Assembly: GCF_037992945.1 (NCBI RefSeq)
Contig: NZ_CP150304.1
Span: 1,243,501-1,307,500 of the forward strand
DNA from: Peribacillus sp. FSL E2-0218
GTDB taxonomy: Bacteria; Bacillota; Bacilli; Bacillales; DSM-1321
Direction of reading: 5' to 3'
DNA length: 64,000 nt
The notes below the pieces were generated by a model, which was not told the DNA's origin, made no database searches, and was given only the letters and a program-made list of their open reading frames with translations. Below are positions 53,197 through 62,810 of the stretch, piece after piece (position 1 is the first letter of the stretch; each line of letters begins with the position of its first letter). Made by a program: the position numbers and the translations under genes.

Positions 53197-53604
53197 TCAA
53201 GTATTGTTTGTTGAATCCTCAACGGATGTTTCTTCGACCTTTTTAGGGACCTGCCGAATGTGCTTCACCCTGGATTCCATACGTATGTGGCCGACATTGC
53301 CCACGCCAACCACGGAAGAGGATGATATCCCGATGATATTGATATGGCCGACACGTATGAAGGGATTCGAATTTGCAAATGTTGAGTAGACCGGTTCATA
53401 CAATCTCGGAATATAAATGGGCCGCTTAAAAATGTCATAGTCTTTGAATTGAATGTCCACTGAACCAAAAGTCTCGCTTTTCTTTTGAACGGCTAATGCA
53501 AGGGCATTTCCGTCTATATAGGAAGTGTCCCCGATTTGCATGGTCGAGCAGAATGAGACCGTATCGGATAATATGGATTTCACTTTCGATATTCGAGAGA
53601 ACAT
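53197..53604 (-). CDS. gerPE: Spore germination protein GerPE
   Basis: 135 residues (B. subtilis about 131). Begins SRISKVKSILSDTVSFCSTMQIGDT, typical of GerPE. The ATG at 53604 is 5 bp past the gerPD stop, with GAAGGG as site, so translation is coupled. Role in germinant permeability of the coat, exact biochemistry unknown. Confidence 0.9.
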   Translation of the reverse strand: MFSRISKVKSILSDTVSFCSTMQIGDTSYIDGNALALAVQKKSETFGSVDIQFKDYDIFKRPIYIPRLYEPVYSTFANSNPFIRVGHINIIGISSSSVVGVGNVGHIRMESRVKHIRQVPKKVEETSVEDSTNNT

Positions 53605-53609
53605 GTTGG

Positions 53610-53789
53610 TTACCCTTCCGGGGAAACCGGTACGAATGGACCGATGATAAGGGATTCTGGCGGGGTATCGAATGCGGAAGATAGTTGCACCGTTTGGACA
53701 TCCCCGATGAGAAATAAAGCAGAGCTGGCTACACCGGTGATTTTTATATCACCTACACAAAGCTGGTGATTGGTTACGTTAAACTCCAT
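53610..53789 (-). CDS. gerPD: Spore germination protein GerPD
   Basis: 59 residues, MEFNVTNHQLCVGDIKITGV, then SSALFLIGDVQTVQLSSAFD. Size and place are those of GerPD (about 58). Its ATG overlaps the end of gerPC by 11 bp. Short, but the operon context and coupling make it secure. Confidence 0.9.
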   Translation of the reverse strand: MEFNVTNHQLCVGDIKITGVASSALFLIGDVQTVQLSSAFDTPPESLIIGPFVPVSPEG

Positions 53790-54390
53790 TTACATTTCCT
53801 CCTGTTTCTGCTTGTGAATGTGTGATGAATTGAAACAATGCCGCTTGAATATCGGATTTTACCCTTTCCTTGACCTTTTCCTTAACGTTATCACGTTGCT
53901 GCGGTGCACGTTCCGGGTAAGAGAGGTTATCGTAATACATATTGATCCGTTGATGGAGCTGACGTTCAACGTCTTGTTTAATGAAGTCATGATAAGAAGG
54001 CTCCAATGAAATTTTCAGCTGGCTTTCCGTATCGTGAATCATATTTTCCAAGTCTGAAAGAATGTCGTTATGAATTTCCTGGACAACGAGTTCCCGGCCT
54101 GGAAATAAATTTGGAGCAGGCTGAACGGGTTGGTTATTAACGGCGAATTCATCAATGTTGTTTAGATCATTCGGATTTAAACCGATATTCAACGTACCGT
54201 CCAGTGATTCGACTTTTAATTGATCGAATTTATATTCAATTCTATCAACATGGATTGGCGGCCTATTTTTCAGCTCGGCAAGTTCATCCGTCAGGCGTTT
54301 GAGTTCGTGTTCAAGTTTCATGATCCGCTTATCCTGGGCTTCTAGATAACGCTGCATTTGCATGGAGTACGAATAAAGATCCTGATTCAC
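53779..54390 (-). CDS. gerPC: Spore germination protein GerPC
   Basis: 203 residues from a GTG at 54390 (GGTGAGGTG 7 bases before). N-terminal coiled coil (about 12-45, YLEAQDKRIMKLEHELKRLTDELAEL) then an acidic middle and a basic helical end. Matches GerPC, the largest member of the operon, which in B. subtilis is important for coat permeability to germinants. Confidence 0.92.
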   Translation of the reverse strand: MNQDLYSYSMQMQRYLEAQDKRIMKLEHELKRLTDELAELKNRPPIHVDRIEYKFDQLKVESLDGTLNIGLNPNDLNNIDEFAVNNQPVQPAPNLFPGRELVVQEIHNDILSDLENMIHDTESQLKISLEPSYHDFIKQDVERQLHQRINMYYDNLSYPERAPQQRDNVKEKVKERVKSDIQAALFQFITHSQAETGGNVNGV

Positions 54391-54466
54391 GATTCAACAC
54401 CTCACCTTCACCAAGATATATTTTCATATATGACAGTATATGAAAAAGTTTGCGGTAGGTGAATGC

Positions 54467-54679
54467 CTATGAACTAGGAGGAGTAAATGGAACGAAGGTG
54501 GACAATGGTGCTATATCAGTTTCGATTTCCGGTGCTGGCTCAGTGAAGCCGCCGGTATTGGCCAATGTGGAATATGGTTTGATCACGCCTGCACTCCCGA
54601 TTTGAAAAACGGAGGAGTTTGCGATGCTTTCAATTTTGATCATATTGATTTGGATGGTTTGGTGAATATTGAAAATCAT
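54467..54679 (-). CDS. gerPB: Spore germination protein GerPB
   Basis: 70 residues, MIFNIHQTIQINMIKIESIA, then SSVFQIGSAGVIKPYS, the GerPB pattern. ATG 54679 after AAGGAG, 23 bp behind gerPA. Confidence 0.92.
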   Translation of the reverse strand: MIFNIHQTIQINMIKIESIANSSVFQIGSAGVIKPYSTLANTGGFTEPAPEIETDIAPLSTFVPFTPPSS

Positions 54680-54702
54680 GATGACTCCTTTCTATACAAC
54701 CA

Positions 54703-54924
54703 TTAGAGATTTAAGACCATTGGCTGGTCAACACCATCTGTATCATTTGTATTTGTGGTGCTATAGGCATTATAAAGTGAAATGGATTCACCTGTATTGA
54801 ACGAACCAGCACCTGCAAATGTTTTTGAAGTGGAGTATGGATTAATTTTAAAGACGTCACCAATATGGACAACGCCACTGCTACCGACGTTAATGACTTG
54901 AACGATACCTACAATGGCCGGCAA
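54703..54924 (-). CDS. gerPA: Spore germination protein GerPA
   Basis: 73 residues, the size of B. subtilis GerPA, if translation starts at the TTG at 54924 (MPAIVGIVQVINVG); AAGGGTG lies 6 bases before. A GTG at 54933 would add three residues. Similar to GerPF in its N terminus and in the TSKTFAGAGSFNTG segment. First gene of the operon, preceded by a SigK-type promoter at 55000-55027. Confidence 0.92.
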   Translation of the reverse strand: MPAIVGIVQVINVGSSGVVHIGDVFKINPYSTSKTFAGAGSFNTGESISLYNAYSTTNTNDTDGVDQPMVLNL

Positions 54925-55254
54925 GAAAATCACCCTTTTTTCATTCGGTTTTTCCCTGGGACAGAGGCGACGGGCCTGCTGCAGTAGGGAGTTTCATCGT
55001 ATTGTATGTTTACCCAGGATCGATGTGATTGATCAAAAAGAATCTGGCATTGAAGATTTTTCATTTTCCAATTGATGGCCCTGTTTTTAAGGAAGCCGGA
55101 AGTGTGCGGAGGAAGAAAGAGGAAATAACGGAATTTTTCAATAAAAGGGCTACGGATTTTAATAATAAGTGGTACGATTATAAAATATTTCACATCATGA
55201 TACTTTTCTTTTTTTCATGGCGTAATTCATGATTAGTAGAAGTGGGGGAGGGCA
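54925..55254. other. Divergent region gerPA - MFS gene
   Basis: Contains the gerP promoter on the minus strand. No further gene; a 67-codon plus frame at 55029 lacks a start site. Confidence 0.5.
55000..55028 (-). promoter_or_regulatory. SigK-type promoter of gerPA-F
   Basis: On the complement TCACA, about 15 bases, then CATACAATA, which fits the SigK pattern (AC near -35; CATA-N3-TA at -10). In B. subtilis gerP is made under SigK in the mother cell. Confidence 0.7.
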
Positions 55255-56529
55255 TTGAAACGAATTCATTATAGCTGGGTCATCTTAATCCTTACATTTT
55301 TTTCAATTATTGTAGCAGGGATCATTAGGTCCTCATCCGGCGTATTCATCGTACCATTTGAAAATGAATATGGGTGGGACCGTTCCATCATTTCCTTGGC
55401 ATTTGCGGTAAGTCTATTTCTTTATGGATTATCGGGGCCCTTCATGGCTGCCTTGATTGAAGTGCTTGGATTAAAGAAAATGATGGTACTTGGCATGTCG
55501 ACTTTATTGGCAGGCATATGCCTCACATTTTTCATGGAGCATGAGTGGCAGCTGATGCTTATCTGGGGGATGATCATAGGACTGGGTTCGGGCGTGTTTT
55601 TGACTGTATTGAGCCCGTATGTGGCGAATCGTTGGTTCGAAAAGCGGCGGGGGCTCGCAGTCGGGATATTAACAGCCAGCACGGCTACTGGTCAGCTCAT
55701 TTTGCTGCCGGCTTTAGCCATCATCATAGAGAATTACTCTTTTAAATGGGCGCTTGGATTGATCGTTTTCCTGAGCTTGATCATGCTGCTGATGATCCTG
55801 TTTTTCATGAAAAATACGCCGAAGGAAGTTGGCCTCCTTCCGTATGGGACGGAAGAAGAAATCAAGGAGGAAGCTGCGGTTCAAAAGAAGAATCCCATTG
55901 GCATGGCTTTTCGATCTTTAAATGAAGCGGTGCGGGTCAAGGAATTCTGGTTATTGGCAGGTAGCTTTTTCATATGCGGACTATCAACGAACGGGTTGAT
56001 CGGGACACATTTCATTTCTTACTGCATCAGTTTCGGTTTGCCGGTCGTTACGGCAGCATCATTGCTCTCTTTCATGGGTATCTTCGATTTGATTGGCACA
56101 ACCTTATCGGGCTGGTTATCGGACCGTTTTGATAACCGCTGGCTGCTGTTTTGGTATTACGGCTTAAGGGGAGCTTCCCTTGTATTTCTTCCTTTTGCCC
56201 TCAAAGAGGGTACGATCACCCTGTTGATCCTCTTCTCCGTATTTTACGGATTGGATTGGATAGCGACGGTTCCCCCGACCATCAGCATTTCAAGGCAAGT
56301 CTTCGGGGTGGAGAAGAGCGGGATTGTCTATGGGTGGATATTCGCTTCCCACCAGGCCGGTGCTGCGGTGGCGGCATACGGCGGTGGCCTGATTTTCAAG
56401 GTTTTCAACTCCTATACATGGGCATTTTTCCTTGCGGGGATCTTCTGCTTATTGGGAAGCTTGTTCGTCATATTGATAAAGAGGAAAAAAGCGGTTTCCA
56501 TCGTGGAAAATGGTGCAGTGAGTCCATAA
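55255..56529 (+). CDS. MFS transporter
   Basis: 424 residues with twelve predicted spans. N terminus WVILILTFFSIIVAGIIRSSSGVFIVPFE resembles the OFA/monocarboxylate-type MFS group; WFEKRRGLAVGILTASTATGQ in loop 4 is a typical motif A-like part. Start is TTG 55255 after GGGGGAGGG. Substrate unknown. The DUF418 gene follows in 34 bp. Confidence 0.85.
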   Translation: MKRIHYSWVILILTFFSIIVAGIIRSSSGVFIVPFENEYGWDRSIISLAFAVSLFLYGLSGPFMAALIEVLGLKKMMVLGMSTLLAGICLTFFMEHEWQLMLIWGMIIGLGSGVFLTVLSPYVANRWFEKRRGLAVGILTASTATGQLILLPALAIIIENYSFKWALGLIVFLSLIMLLMILFFMKNTPKEVGLLPYGTEEEIKEEAAVQKKNPIGMAFRSLNEAVRVKEFWLLAGSFFICGLSTNGLIGTHFISYCISFGLPVVTAASLLSFMGIFDLIGTTLSGWLSDRFDNRWLLFWYYGLRGASLVFLPFALKEGTITLLILFSVFYGLDWIATVPPTISISRQVFGVEKSGIVYGWIFASHQAGAAVAAYGGGLIFKVFNSYTWAFFLAGIFCLLGSLFVILIKRKKAVSIVENGAVSP

Positions 56530-56563
56530 AGAAGAAATTCTGTAGCGGAAAGGGGGGACATTC

Positions 56564-57745
56564 TTGAACGGAACGATGATATCATTGCAGGAAAATAAAC
56601 GGATCGTTAGCATCGATATATTACGAGGCTTGGCCATTTTAGGGATTTTTTTAGTGAATATGCCTGCTTTCCACTCCCCGCTCTTGTACATCGATGGTGC
56701 AAGGCGATGGCCCGGGGGCTGGGACGGGATATTATACAGGCTCAGTGATGTCATGGCCCAGGCCAGCTTTTATCCGTTATTTGCATTTTTATTCGGTTTC
56801 GGTGCGATTATCCTGGCCATCAGGAGTGAAGAAAAGGGGATAGCCTTTCCTGTCCTGTTTACGAAAAGGCTATCCTTCCTGCTGGTTCTTGGGTGCATTC
56901 ATGCTTTTTTCATCTGGCATGGCGATATCCTTATTAATTATGCTGTGTTCGGGTTTGCCTTATTGTTTTTTTATCAGATGAAGGGAAAGACGTTAATTTT
57001 AGTGGGCACGGTGTGTTATGTTCTGCCCTTTGCCATATTGGGTGCGCTTCTCCTGGTTATGGGCAGCATCGATAGCGAGGGGCTGGCGATACAAACAGAT
57101 TCGACGATGATGAAGCGGTCTTTGGAAATTTATCAATCAAGCACATTTCTGCAAATCGTCAATCAGAGGGCGCTAGATTGGTATAAGGTGAATAATCTCG
57201 CGAATTCCGGCATCCTTTTTTTATCGATTTTTCCGTTTTTCTTGATCGGGGCAGGTGTTGCCAAGCAAGGCTATTTGCTAAACCCGGTGCAATTTAGGAA
57301 GAAATTGAAAGCAATCATGATCGTAAGCCTGCTATTGGGTCTGGCGATCAAAACTCTACCATATGTGGCGGTATACCATTTTGGCACGATTTTCGTACAG
57401 GATTATTTTGGCGGGCCGTTATTGACGATATTTTATATTACAGCCGTCACGCTTATTGTGGAAAAAAATGGAGTTTCCCGGTTGTTGATGCCCCTTTCCC
57501 ATGTTGGCAGGATGTCGATGAGCAATTACTTATTCCAATCGATTGTCTGCACCTCGATTTTCTATTCATACGGCCTTGGTTTATACGGATCGATTTCTTA
57601 CACGACAGGGTTCATTTTGCTAATCGCTCTGTTTTGCTTGCAACTCCTGTTATCCCGCTTATGGATGAGCCTGTATAAATATGGCCCGGTTGAATATATC
57701 TGGCGTTTTGTTACATATGGAAAAAGGCCGCTTATGCGTAGGTAG
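56564..57745 (+). CDS. DUF418-family membrane protein (YeiB-like)
   Basis: 393 residues with about ten spans. N-terminal RIVSIDILRGLAILGIFLVN and the C-terminal DUF418 region with GRMSMSNYLFQSIVCT are diagnostic. Such proteins are thought to be transporters or acyl-type transferases, unproven. Start TTG 56564 after AAAGGGGGG. Probably co-transcribed with the MFS gene. Confidence 0.87.
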   Translation: MNGTMISLQENKRIVSIDILRGLAILGIFLVNMPAFHSPLLYIDGARRWPGGWDGILYRLSDVMAQASFYPLFAFLFGFGAIILAIRSEEKGIAFPVLFTKRLSFLLVLGCIHAFFIWHGDILINYAVFGFALLFFYQMKGKTLILVGTVCYVLPFAILGALLLVMGSIDSEGLAIQTDSTMMKRSLEIYQSSTFLQIVNQRALDWYKVNNLANSGILFLSIFPFFLIGAGVAKQGYLLNPVQFRKKLKAIMIVSLLLGLAIKTLPYVAVYHFGTIFVQDYFGGPLLTIFYITAVTLIVEKNGVSRLLMPLSHVGRMSMSNYLFQSIVCTSIFYSYGLGLYGSISYTTGFILLIALFCLQLLLSRLWMSLYKYGPVEYIWRFVTYGKRPLMRR

Positions 57746-57879
57746 GGCACAGTGGAGGGGAATGGTACATGATGTTCATTAAATTGTTGATTTTTCCCCA
57801 CCCAGGTGGCATCTTAGCTTTGTTTTTATATAAAAGCCTATGATATGATGAGAGAGAAACTGAACGAGGGGGCAATAAA

Positions 57880-58227
57880 ATGACTACACACTTGCATATT
57901 ACAGCGTGGGTAATCGGAATCATCCTTTTCTTTGTCACATATTCGATGTATAAAAGTGGAAATCCGAAAGCGAAAATGCTACATATGATTACAAGGTTAT
58001 TCTATCTATTAATTATTTTGACTGGCGGAATGCTGATTACCGATTTTGGTGCCTATGCCGTTAAAATGATCGTCGGCATCATCGTGATTGCTGCGATGGA
58101 AATGGTATTGGTCCGTACGAAGAAAAGGAAAACCACAAGTGCCATGTGGATCTTATTCGCCGTTGCATTAGTATTCGTCGTGTATTTGGGGCTTTCCCTG
58201 CCACAAGGACTTTACCTCTTTAAATAG
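57880..58227 (+). CDS. yisL: YisL (UPF0344) membrane protein
   Basis: 115 residues (B. subtilis YisL about 118), four spans with HLHITAWVIGIILFFVTYSMY at the start and MLHMITRLFYLLIILTGG in the middle. UPF0344, function unknown. ATG 57880 after GAGGGGG. Its place after gerP and before asnO agrees with the B. subtilis yis region. Confidence 0.9.
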   Translation: MTTHLHITAWVIGIILFFVTYSMYKSGNPKAKMLHMITRLFYLLIILTGGMLITDFGAYAVKMIVGIIVIAAMEMVLVRTKKRKTTSAMWILFAVALVFVVYLGLSLPQGLYLFK

Positions 58228-58233
58228 GAATGG

Positions 58234-58274
58234 AAAAGCGGGTAAATGAGCTGATCTCATTTACCCGCTTTTTT
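58234..58274. terminator. Bidirectional terminator
   Basis: AAAAGCGGGTAAATGAG / CTCATTTACCCGCTTTT, 17-base perfect arms. Confidence 0.92.
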
Positions 58275-58278
58275 TCTG

Positions 58279-58845
58279 CTATTGGGAATTCACTTTTTCA
58301 ATGACGATCCTTTTCCCGGTGTTCAAGGTGAATTCGAAGCGATCATGATCCTTTTTCCCATAAGAAAAATGGTGCTGGACGAGACATATTTGATTCTCGT
58401 TATCGAAGGTGAAGAAATTCACGCCGGACTGGTTCGGGACGGTCCTTAAAAACGTGAGCTGATTATAGCTATATATACAATCATAAATGGAAAAATCAAG
58501 AGAATTTAAGGTCGTTACAAATTGGAAAAACGAATCATCGTTCAATTCTTCCAACAAACGCTCAAAAGAGTAGAGCAGCTTTTTGCGAATCCGGATGGGT
58601 TCGTTTTCCTTTAGGAAGGTGATCTCCCGGTGAAGCAGGATTTTTCCCTCTTCCTCGACCACTCCTTGCTGCCAACGCCCACCCCTGTATACTTCAATGA
58701 CGCTATCAACATGGTCTTCGATGGAGCAGGCCTCATCTGTTTCATCATCGAAGAAAATCCATTGTTGATTGATATTTTCCACTGTTCCTTCGGTAAAAGC
58801 TCTCGTTTGCCTGTTCATTAGTTTGGTTCGTTGTTGCTGACTCAT
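58279..58845 (-). CDS. DUF2777 protein (YisN-like)
   Basis: 188 residues, soluble, with an N-terminal beta-rich part (VENINQQWIFFDDETDEACSIED) and GRWQQGVVEEEG. It resembles DUF2777 and occupies the place of B. subtilis yisN next to asnO. Function unknown. ATG 58845, 7 bases after GGAGGT. Confidence 0.65.
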   Translation of the reverse strand: MSQQQRTKLMNRQTRAFTEGTVENINQQWIFFDDETDEACSIEDHVDSVIEVYRGGRWQQGVVEEEGKILLHREITFLKENEPIRIRKKLLYSFERLLEELNDDSFFQFVTTLNSLDFSIYDCIYSYNQLTFLRTVPNQSGVNFFTFDNENQICLVQHHFSYGKKDHDRFEFTLNTGKRIVIEKVNSQ

Positions 58846-59166
58846 ACATATACCTCCAATAGTGGAATCCTCACCTACTTTTTAGTCAAAATCCAATGAA
58901 AATATAACGGTATATTTTAAAATATTATGGACAAATAACCATCTTTCCGTCTTTGCATAGGCTATGTTTAAACACGGGATGCTTTGCTCACCACTTCGTA
59001 ATCAATAAAGGGGGGCGTTTCGAGGGCAGGGATCCTACGAATGACGCTGATCGATACTTAAACTTTGTTGTGCATGTCTTCGAATTAGGAAATAAGGGAC
59101 GGTAAATCTTTTTTAGACAGGAGCCAATATTCTGTAGTAGTCCCGATGGAAAGGATGAAGTGTAAA
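58846..59166. other. Divergent intergenic region before asnO
   Basis: About 320 bp. Contains a short palindrome CATAG-G-CTATG near 58958-58968. I do not see a clear sigma-A or sigma-E promoter. Confidence 0.4.
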
Positions 59167-61014
59167 ATGTGTGGGATAACAGGCTGGGTGCATTTTCGAA
59201 AAGATTTACGAACTGAAACGAAAACACTGGAAAGCATGACGAAAACATTGGCAAAGCGGGGGCCTGACGAGGATAATGTCTGGAGCGAAGCCCATGTCGC
59301 CTTTGGCCATAAACGATTGACGGTTGTAGATGCGGAAGGCGGAAAACAGCCGATGACGAAAAATCAACAAGACGGCAGATATACGCTAAGCTACAATGGG
59401 GAGCTATATAACACCGAAGATCTTCGTAAACAGCTATTATTAAAAGGATATTCCTTTAAGGGTCATTCTGATACAGAAGTTTTACTAACTTCTTATATTG
59501 AATGGAAAGAAAAATGCATTGACTTGTTCAATGGGATTTTTGCGTTTGCAATCTGGGATGAAAAGGAGCAAAAATTATTCGTTGCAAGAGATCGGATGGG
59601 GGTAAAACCATTATTTTACACGGAAAAGGATGGCGGGTTCATTTTTGGATCTGAACTGAAGGCGATATTAGCCCACCCGGATGTAAAGACGGAGATTGAC
59701 CGTGAAGGACTGTCTGAAGTTTTTGGTGTCGGTCCTTCCCGAAAGCCGGGATCGGGTGTGTTTCGTAATATTCACGAATTAAGGCCCGCCCATGCCCTTA
59801 CATTATCGAGGAAGGGGCTCAGGATTTGGCGCTATTGGAATGTGAAAAGTGAAGAGCATAGGGATTCCCTCGATGAAACGGCCGAGAAGGTCCGTTTTCT
59901 TGTCGAGGATGCAGTGACGAGGCAGCTTGTATCCGATGTTCCACTGTGTACCTTCCTGTCAGGGGGGCTTGATTCAAGTGCCATTACGGCCATTGCTGCC
60001 AACTCCTATCAAAAAGAAGGAAAAGGACGGCTCCATACGTATTCGATTGATTATGAAGATAATGAACGCTATTTCAAGGCGAATGATTTTCAGCCCAACT
60101 CCGATGGTTATTGGATAAAAAAAATGTCGGATACCTTCAATACGGTTCACCATTCATCGATTATCACCCAGGAACTGCTAACGGATCATCTGACGGAAGC
60201 GGTGCTTGTAAGGGACCTCCCGGGCATGGCGGACGTCGACTCTTCCTTACTTTGGTTTTGTAAGGAAATCAAGCAGGATTTCGTCGTAGGCCTATCAGGC
60301 GAGTGTGCGGACGAGATTTTCGGCGGTTATCCATGGTTTCACCGCGAGGACGATTTGAATCGGGCAGGGTTCCCCTGGATGAGGTCTACGGATGAACGAG
60401 TATCTTTATTGAAGGGGGGCTGGCGTGACAAGCTGAAGCTGGAGCAATACGCACAGGAAGCCTATTTGACCACCCTTGCCGAAACACCTAAATTGGATGG
60501 CGAAAATGGTATAGCAGCAAAGCGCCGGGAGCTATTCTATGTGAACTTATTATGGTTCATGACCACGCTTCTTGACCGCAAGGACCGGATGAGCATGGGA
60601 GCAAGCCTGGAGGTGCGGGTACCATTTGCCGATCACCGCCTTGTCGAATATGCGTGGAACATCCCTTGGGATATGAAAATGGAGGGGAACCGCGAAAAGG
60701 GTATACTAAGGAAAGCGCTGGAAGGGCTGTTGCCTGATGAGGTATTGTATCGTAAGAAAAGTCCCTACCCCAAAACTCATAACCCTCAATACACAGACCG
60801 TGTGCAGGGTTGGCTAAAAGAGCTGCTGAGGGACAAAAATTCCGTCCTGCACGAATTTTTCGATAAACAGAAGTTAAATGACATTGTCGACTCCAAAGGG
60901 GCCGCATTTAAGGTGCCATGGTTCGGACAATTAATGTCGGGTCCGCAGTTACTTGCCCACTTGGCACAGACCCATGTATGGTTCAAAGAATATGATATCC
61001 AAATCATTGAATGA
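59167..61014 (+). CDS. asnO: Asparagine synthetase AsnO (glutamine-hydrolysing)
   Basis: 615 residues (B. subtilis AsnO 614). The start must be the ATG at 59167, as Cys2 (MCGITGWVHF) is the N-terminal nucleophile of the glutaminase domain. Glutaminase about 1-215 with KRGPDE and SYNGELYN; synthetase domain with the PP-motif FLSGGLDSSAI near 262 and MSMGASLEVRVPFADH near 475. In B. subtilis AsnO is the sporulation-linked paralogue. Confidence 0.95.
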   Translation: MCGITGWVHFRKDLRTETKTLESMTKTLAKRGPDEDNVWSEAHVAFGHKRLTVVDAEGGKQPMTKNQQDGRYTLSYNGELYNTEDLRKQLLLKGYSFKGHSDTEVLLTSYIEWKEKCIDLFNGIFAFAIWDEKEQKLFVARDRMGVKPLFYTEKDGGFIFGSELKAILAHPDVKTEIDREGLSEVFGVGPSRKPGSGVFRNIHELRPAHALTLSRKGLRIWRYWNVKSEEHRDSLDETAEKVRFLVEDAVTRQLVSDVPLCTFLSGGLDSSAITAIAANSYQKEGKGRLHTYSIDYEDNERYFKANDFQPNSDGYWIKKMSDTFNTVHHSSIITQELLTDHLTEAVLVRDLPGMADVDSSLLWFCKEIKQDFVVGLSGECADEIFGGYPWFHREDDLNRAGFPWMRSTDERVSLLKGGWRDKLKLEQYAQEAYLTTLAETPKLDGENGIAAKRRELFYVNLLWFMTTLLDRKDRMSMGASLEVRVPFADHRLVEYAWNIPWDMKMEGNREKGILRKALEGLLPDEVLYRKKSPYPKTHNPQYTDRVQGWLKELLRDKNSVLHEFFDKQKLNDIVDSKGAAFKVPWFGQLMSGPQLLAHLAQTHVWFKEYDIQIIE

Positions 61015-61050
61015 AAAAGGGGCAGGAAAATTTTCCTTGCCCCTTTTTCC
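61014..61050. terminator. Bidirectional terminator
   Basis: AAAAAGGGGCAGGAAAA / TTTTCCTTGCCCCTTTTT with one bulged T. Confidence 0.85.
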
Positions 61051-61055
61051 TTGCC

Positions 61056-62810
61056 TCAATGATCGAATGCCAAGATTTTATATTCATAGTTACCCAATTC
61101 AATTTGCCGTTCCTTAACGGCTGCTTTCGTTCTTAAATTCGTAACGGTCCGTCCCCTCAAGTCAAAAGGAAGGGGGAAGGATTGGAAAGCCTCGGTTGGA
61201 TTAACGAGGACCACCACGGAACGATCTTGATTATATTTTAAGTAAGCAACGATATCTTCGTTTCCGCTAGTATCCAAAAATTTGAACATCCCTTCATTTG
61301 CCAATAACCGTTCTTCTTTCCTTAACCGAATCAATTCCTTGATTTCATTTAAAAGCTCGCTGTTTTGTTTTTCTTCTTCCCAAACCATGCATTTTCGGCA
61401 TCCTGGATCCATGCCGCCTGTCAAGCCGATCTCATCACCATAATAAATGCAGGGGCTGCCATTGAAGGTCAGCAGGATGGCGTGGATTAGTTTGGCTCGG
61501 GCCAAATCCTCGCCGCAATCGGTGAAGATCCGCGGTGTATCATGACTTCCGAGCAGATTGAACGTTACGTCAAAAACATTGGTCGGATAGCTCTGATAAA
61601 TGGCTGTCATTTCCTCGATGAACTCGCGAGCATTGATGGTTTGCGATGCCACCAGGCGAAAAACTTGGTTGGTGAACGGGTAATTCATCACGGCATCAAA
61701 CTGGTCGCCGCGCAGCCAAGGCATGGAGTCGTGCCAGATTTCTCCAAGGATATATAGGTCTGGCTTGATTTCTTTGACCGCTTTTCGGAAATCACGCCAG
61801 AAGGGATGGTCGACTTCATTGGCTACGTCCAGCCGCCACGCATCTATATCATACTCCTTGATCCAATAGGTCGATACTTCAAGCAGGTATTCCTTTACCT
61901 CCGGATTCGCTGTATTCAATTTCGGCATCGATTCGAAAAAACCGAATGTTTCATAATTCGGCCTTTCCCCTCCATGAAGGGGGAAATCATGGGGGTGGAA
62001 CCAGTCCTTATACTTTGATTCCTCTCCCTTCTCGAGTAAATCCTGGAAAGGTGGGAAGTAGTAGCCGCTATGGTTGAAAACGGCATCCAGCATGACGCGG
62101 ATACCACGCTTGTGGCACTCCTGTATGAGTGTCTTCAATGTTTCCTCGGTTCCGAATTGAGGGTCGATTTTCCGGTAATCGATCGTATCGTACTTGTGAT
62201 TGGAATGGGCCTCGAAGATTGGCGTGAAGTAGATCCCGTTAATGCCAAGCCCTTCCAAATAATCTAAATGTTCAATGATCCCTTCAAAGTCACCGCCAAA
62301 AAAATTATCCACGGTCGGTTCTTCGCTCCCCCAAGGCTTTGCACCTTCTGGGTCGTTATCAGGGTTGCCGTTCGCAAATCGTTCTGGGAAAATTTGGTAC
62401 CAAATTGTATCTTTTACCCATTCAGGAGCACCGAATATTTCATTTTGATGCAGATAGGGAATGGCGAAATAGCTTCCTGGGTCCCTTGGAACTTCTTTGA
62501 AAAAACCCTTTTCCGTGTAGATGGCCATATCATCTCCTGAACGGATCTTGAAGCCATAGCGAATTCTTCGGTATGGGGGCAACACATACACATCCCAATA
62601 ATCATAATGGGCATCGCGTCCGGATAGGCTCATCGCTTTCTCCTCATATAGCCATTGTCCTTTATCCGATATGTATGGATCCCCAAAAATCAATCCTACT
62701 GAGGAGATATCTTGTCTTTTCGTACGCAGGCGGATATGTAGAGTTTCTTTGTCGATGGTATAGGCGAAATTGTCAGTAGGTCTATGGTGTATCGAAGAAA
62801 ATTCCAACAA
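61056..62810 (-). CDS. GH13 neopullulanase/cyclomaltodextrinase-type enzyme
   Basis: 584 residues. N-terminal CBM34-like domain (about 1-125), then the TIM barrel with MLDAVFNHSG (region I), AWRLDVANEV (nucleophile Asp), YILGEIWHDS (acid Glu) and LLGSHDTPRI (third Asp), and a C-terminal beta domain. No signal peptide, so it acts in the cytoplasm on imported maltodextrins or cyclodextrins (like B. subtilis NplA). Two TTG codons (62810, 62807) can start it after GGAGTG. Divergent from a sugar-binding protein gene. Confidence 0.93.
   Translation of the reverse strand: MLEFSSIHHRPTDNFAYTIDKETLHIRLRTKRQDISSVGLIFGDPYISDKGQWLYEEKAMSLSGRDAHYDYWDVYVLPPYRRIRYGFKIRSGDDMAIYTEKGFFKEVPRDPGSYFAIPYLHQNEIFGAPEWVKDTIWYQIFPERFANGNPDNDPEGAKPWGSEEPTVDNFFGGDFEGIIEHLDYLEGLGINGIYFTPIFEAHSNHKYDTIDYRKIDPQFGTEETLKTLIQECHKRGIRVMLDAVFNHSGYYFPPFQDLLEKGEESKYKDWFHPHDFPLHGGERPNYETFGFFESMPKLNTANPEVKEYLLEVSTYWIKEYDIDAWRLDVANEVDHPFWRDFRKAVKEIKPDLYILGEIWHDSMPWLRGDQFDAVMNYPFTNQVFRLVASQTINAREFIEEMTAIYQSYPTNVFDVTFNLLGSHDTPRIFTDCGEDLARAKLIHAILLTFNGSPCIYYGDEIGLTGGMDPGCRKCMVWEEEKQNSELLNEIKELIRLRKEERLLANEGMFKFLDTSGNEDIVAYLKYNQDRSVVVLVNPTEAFQSFPLPFDLRGRTVTNLRTKAAVKERQIELGNYEYKILAFDH

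Noticed and set aside
55029..55232. 67-codon plus frame opposite the gerP promoter
   Set aside because: TTG start without a site; lies over the SigK promoter of gerP.
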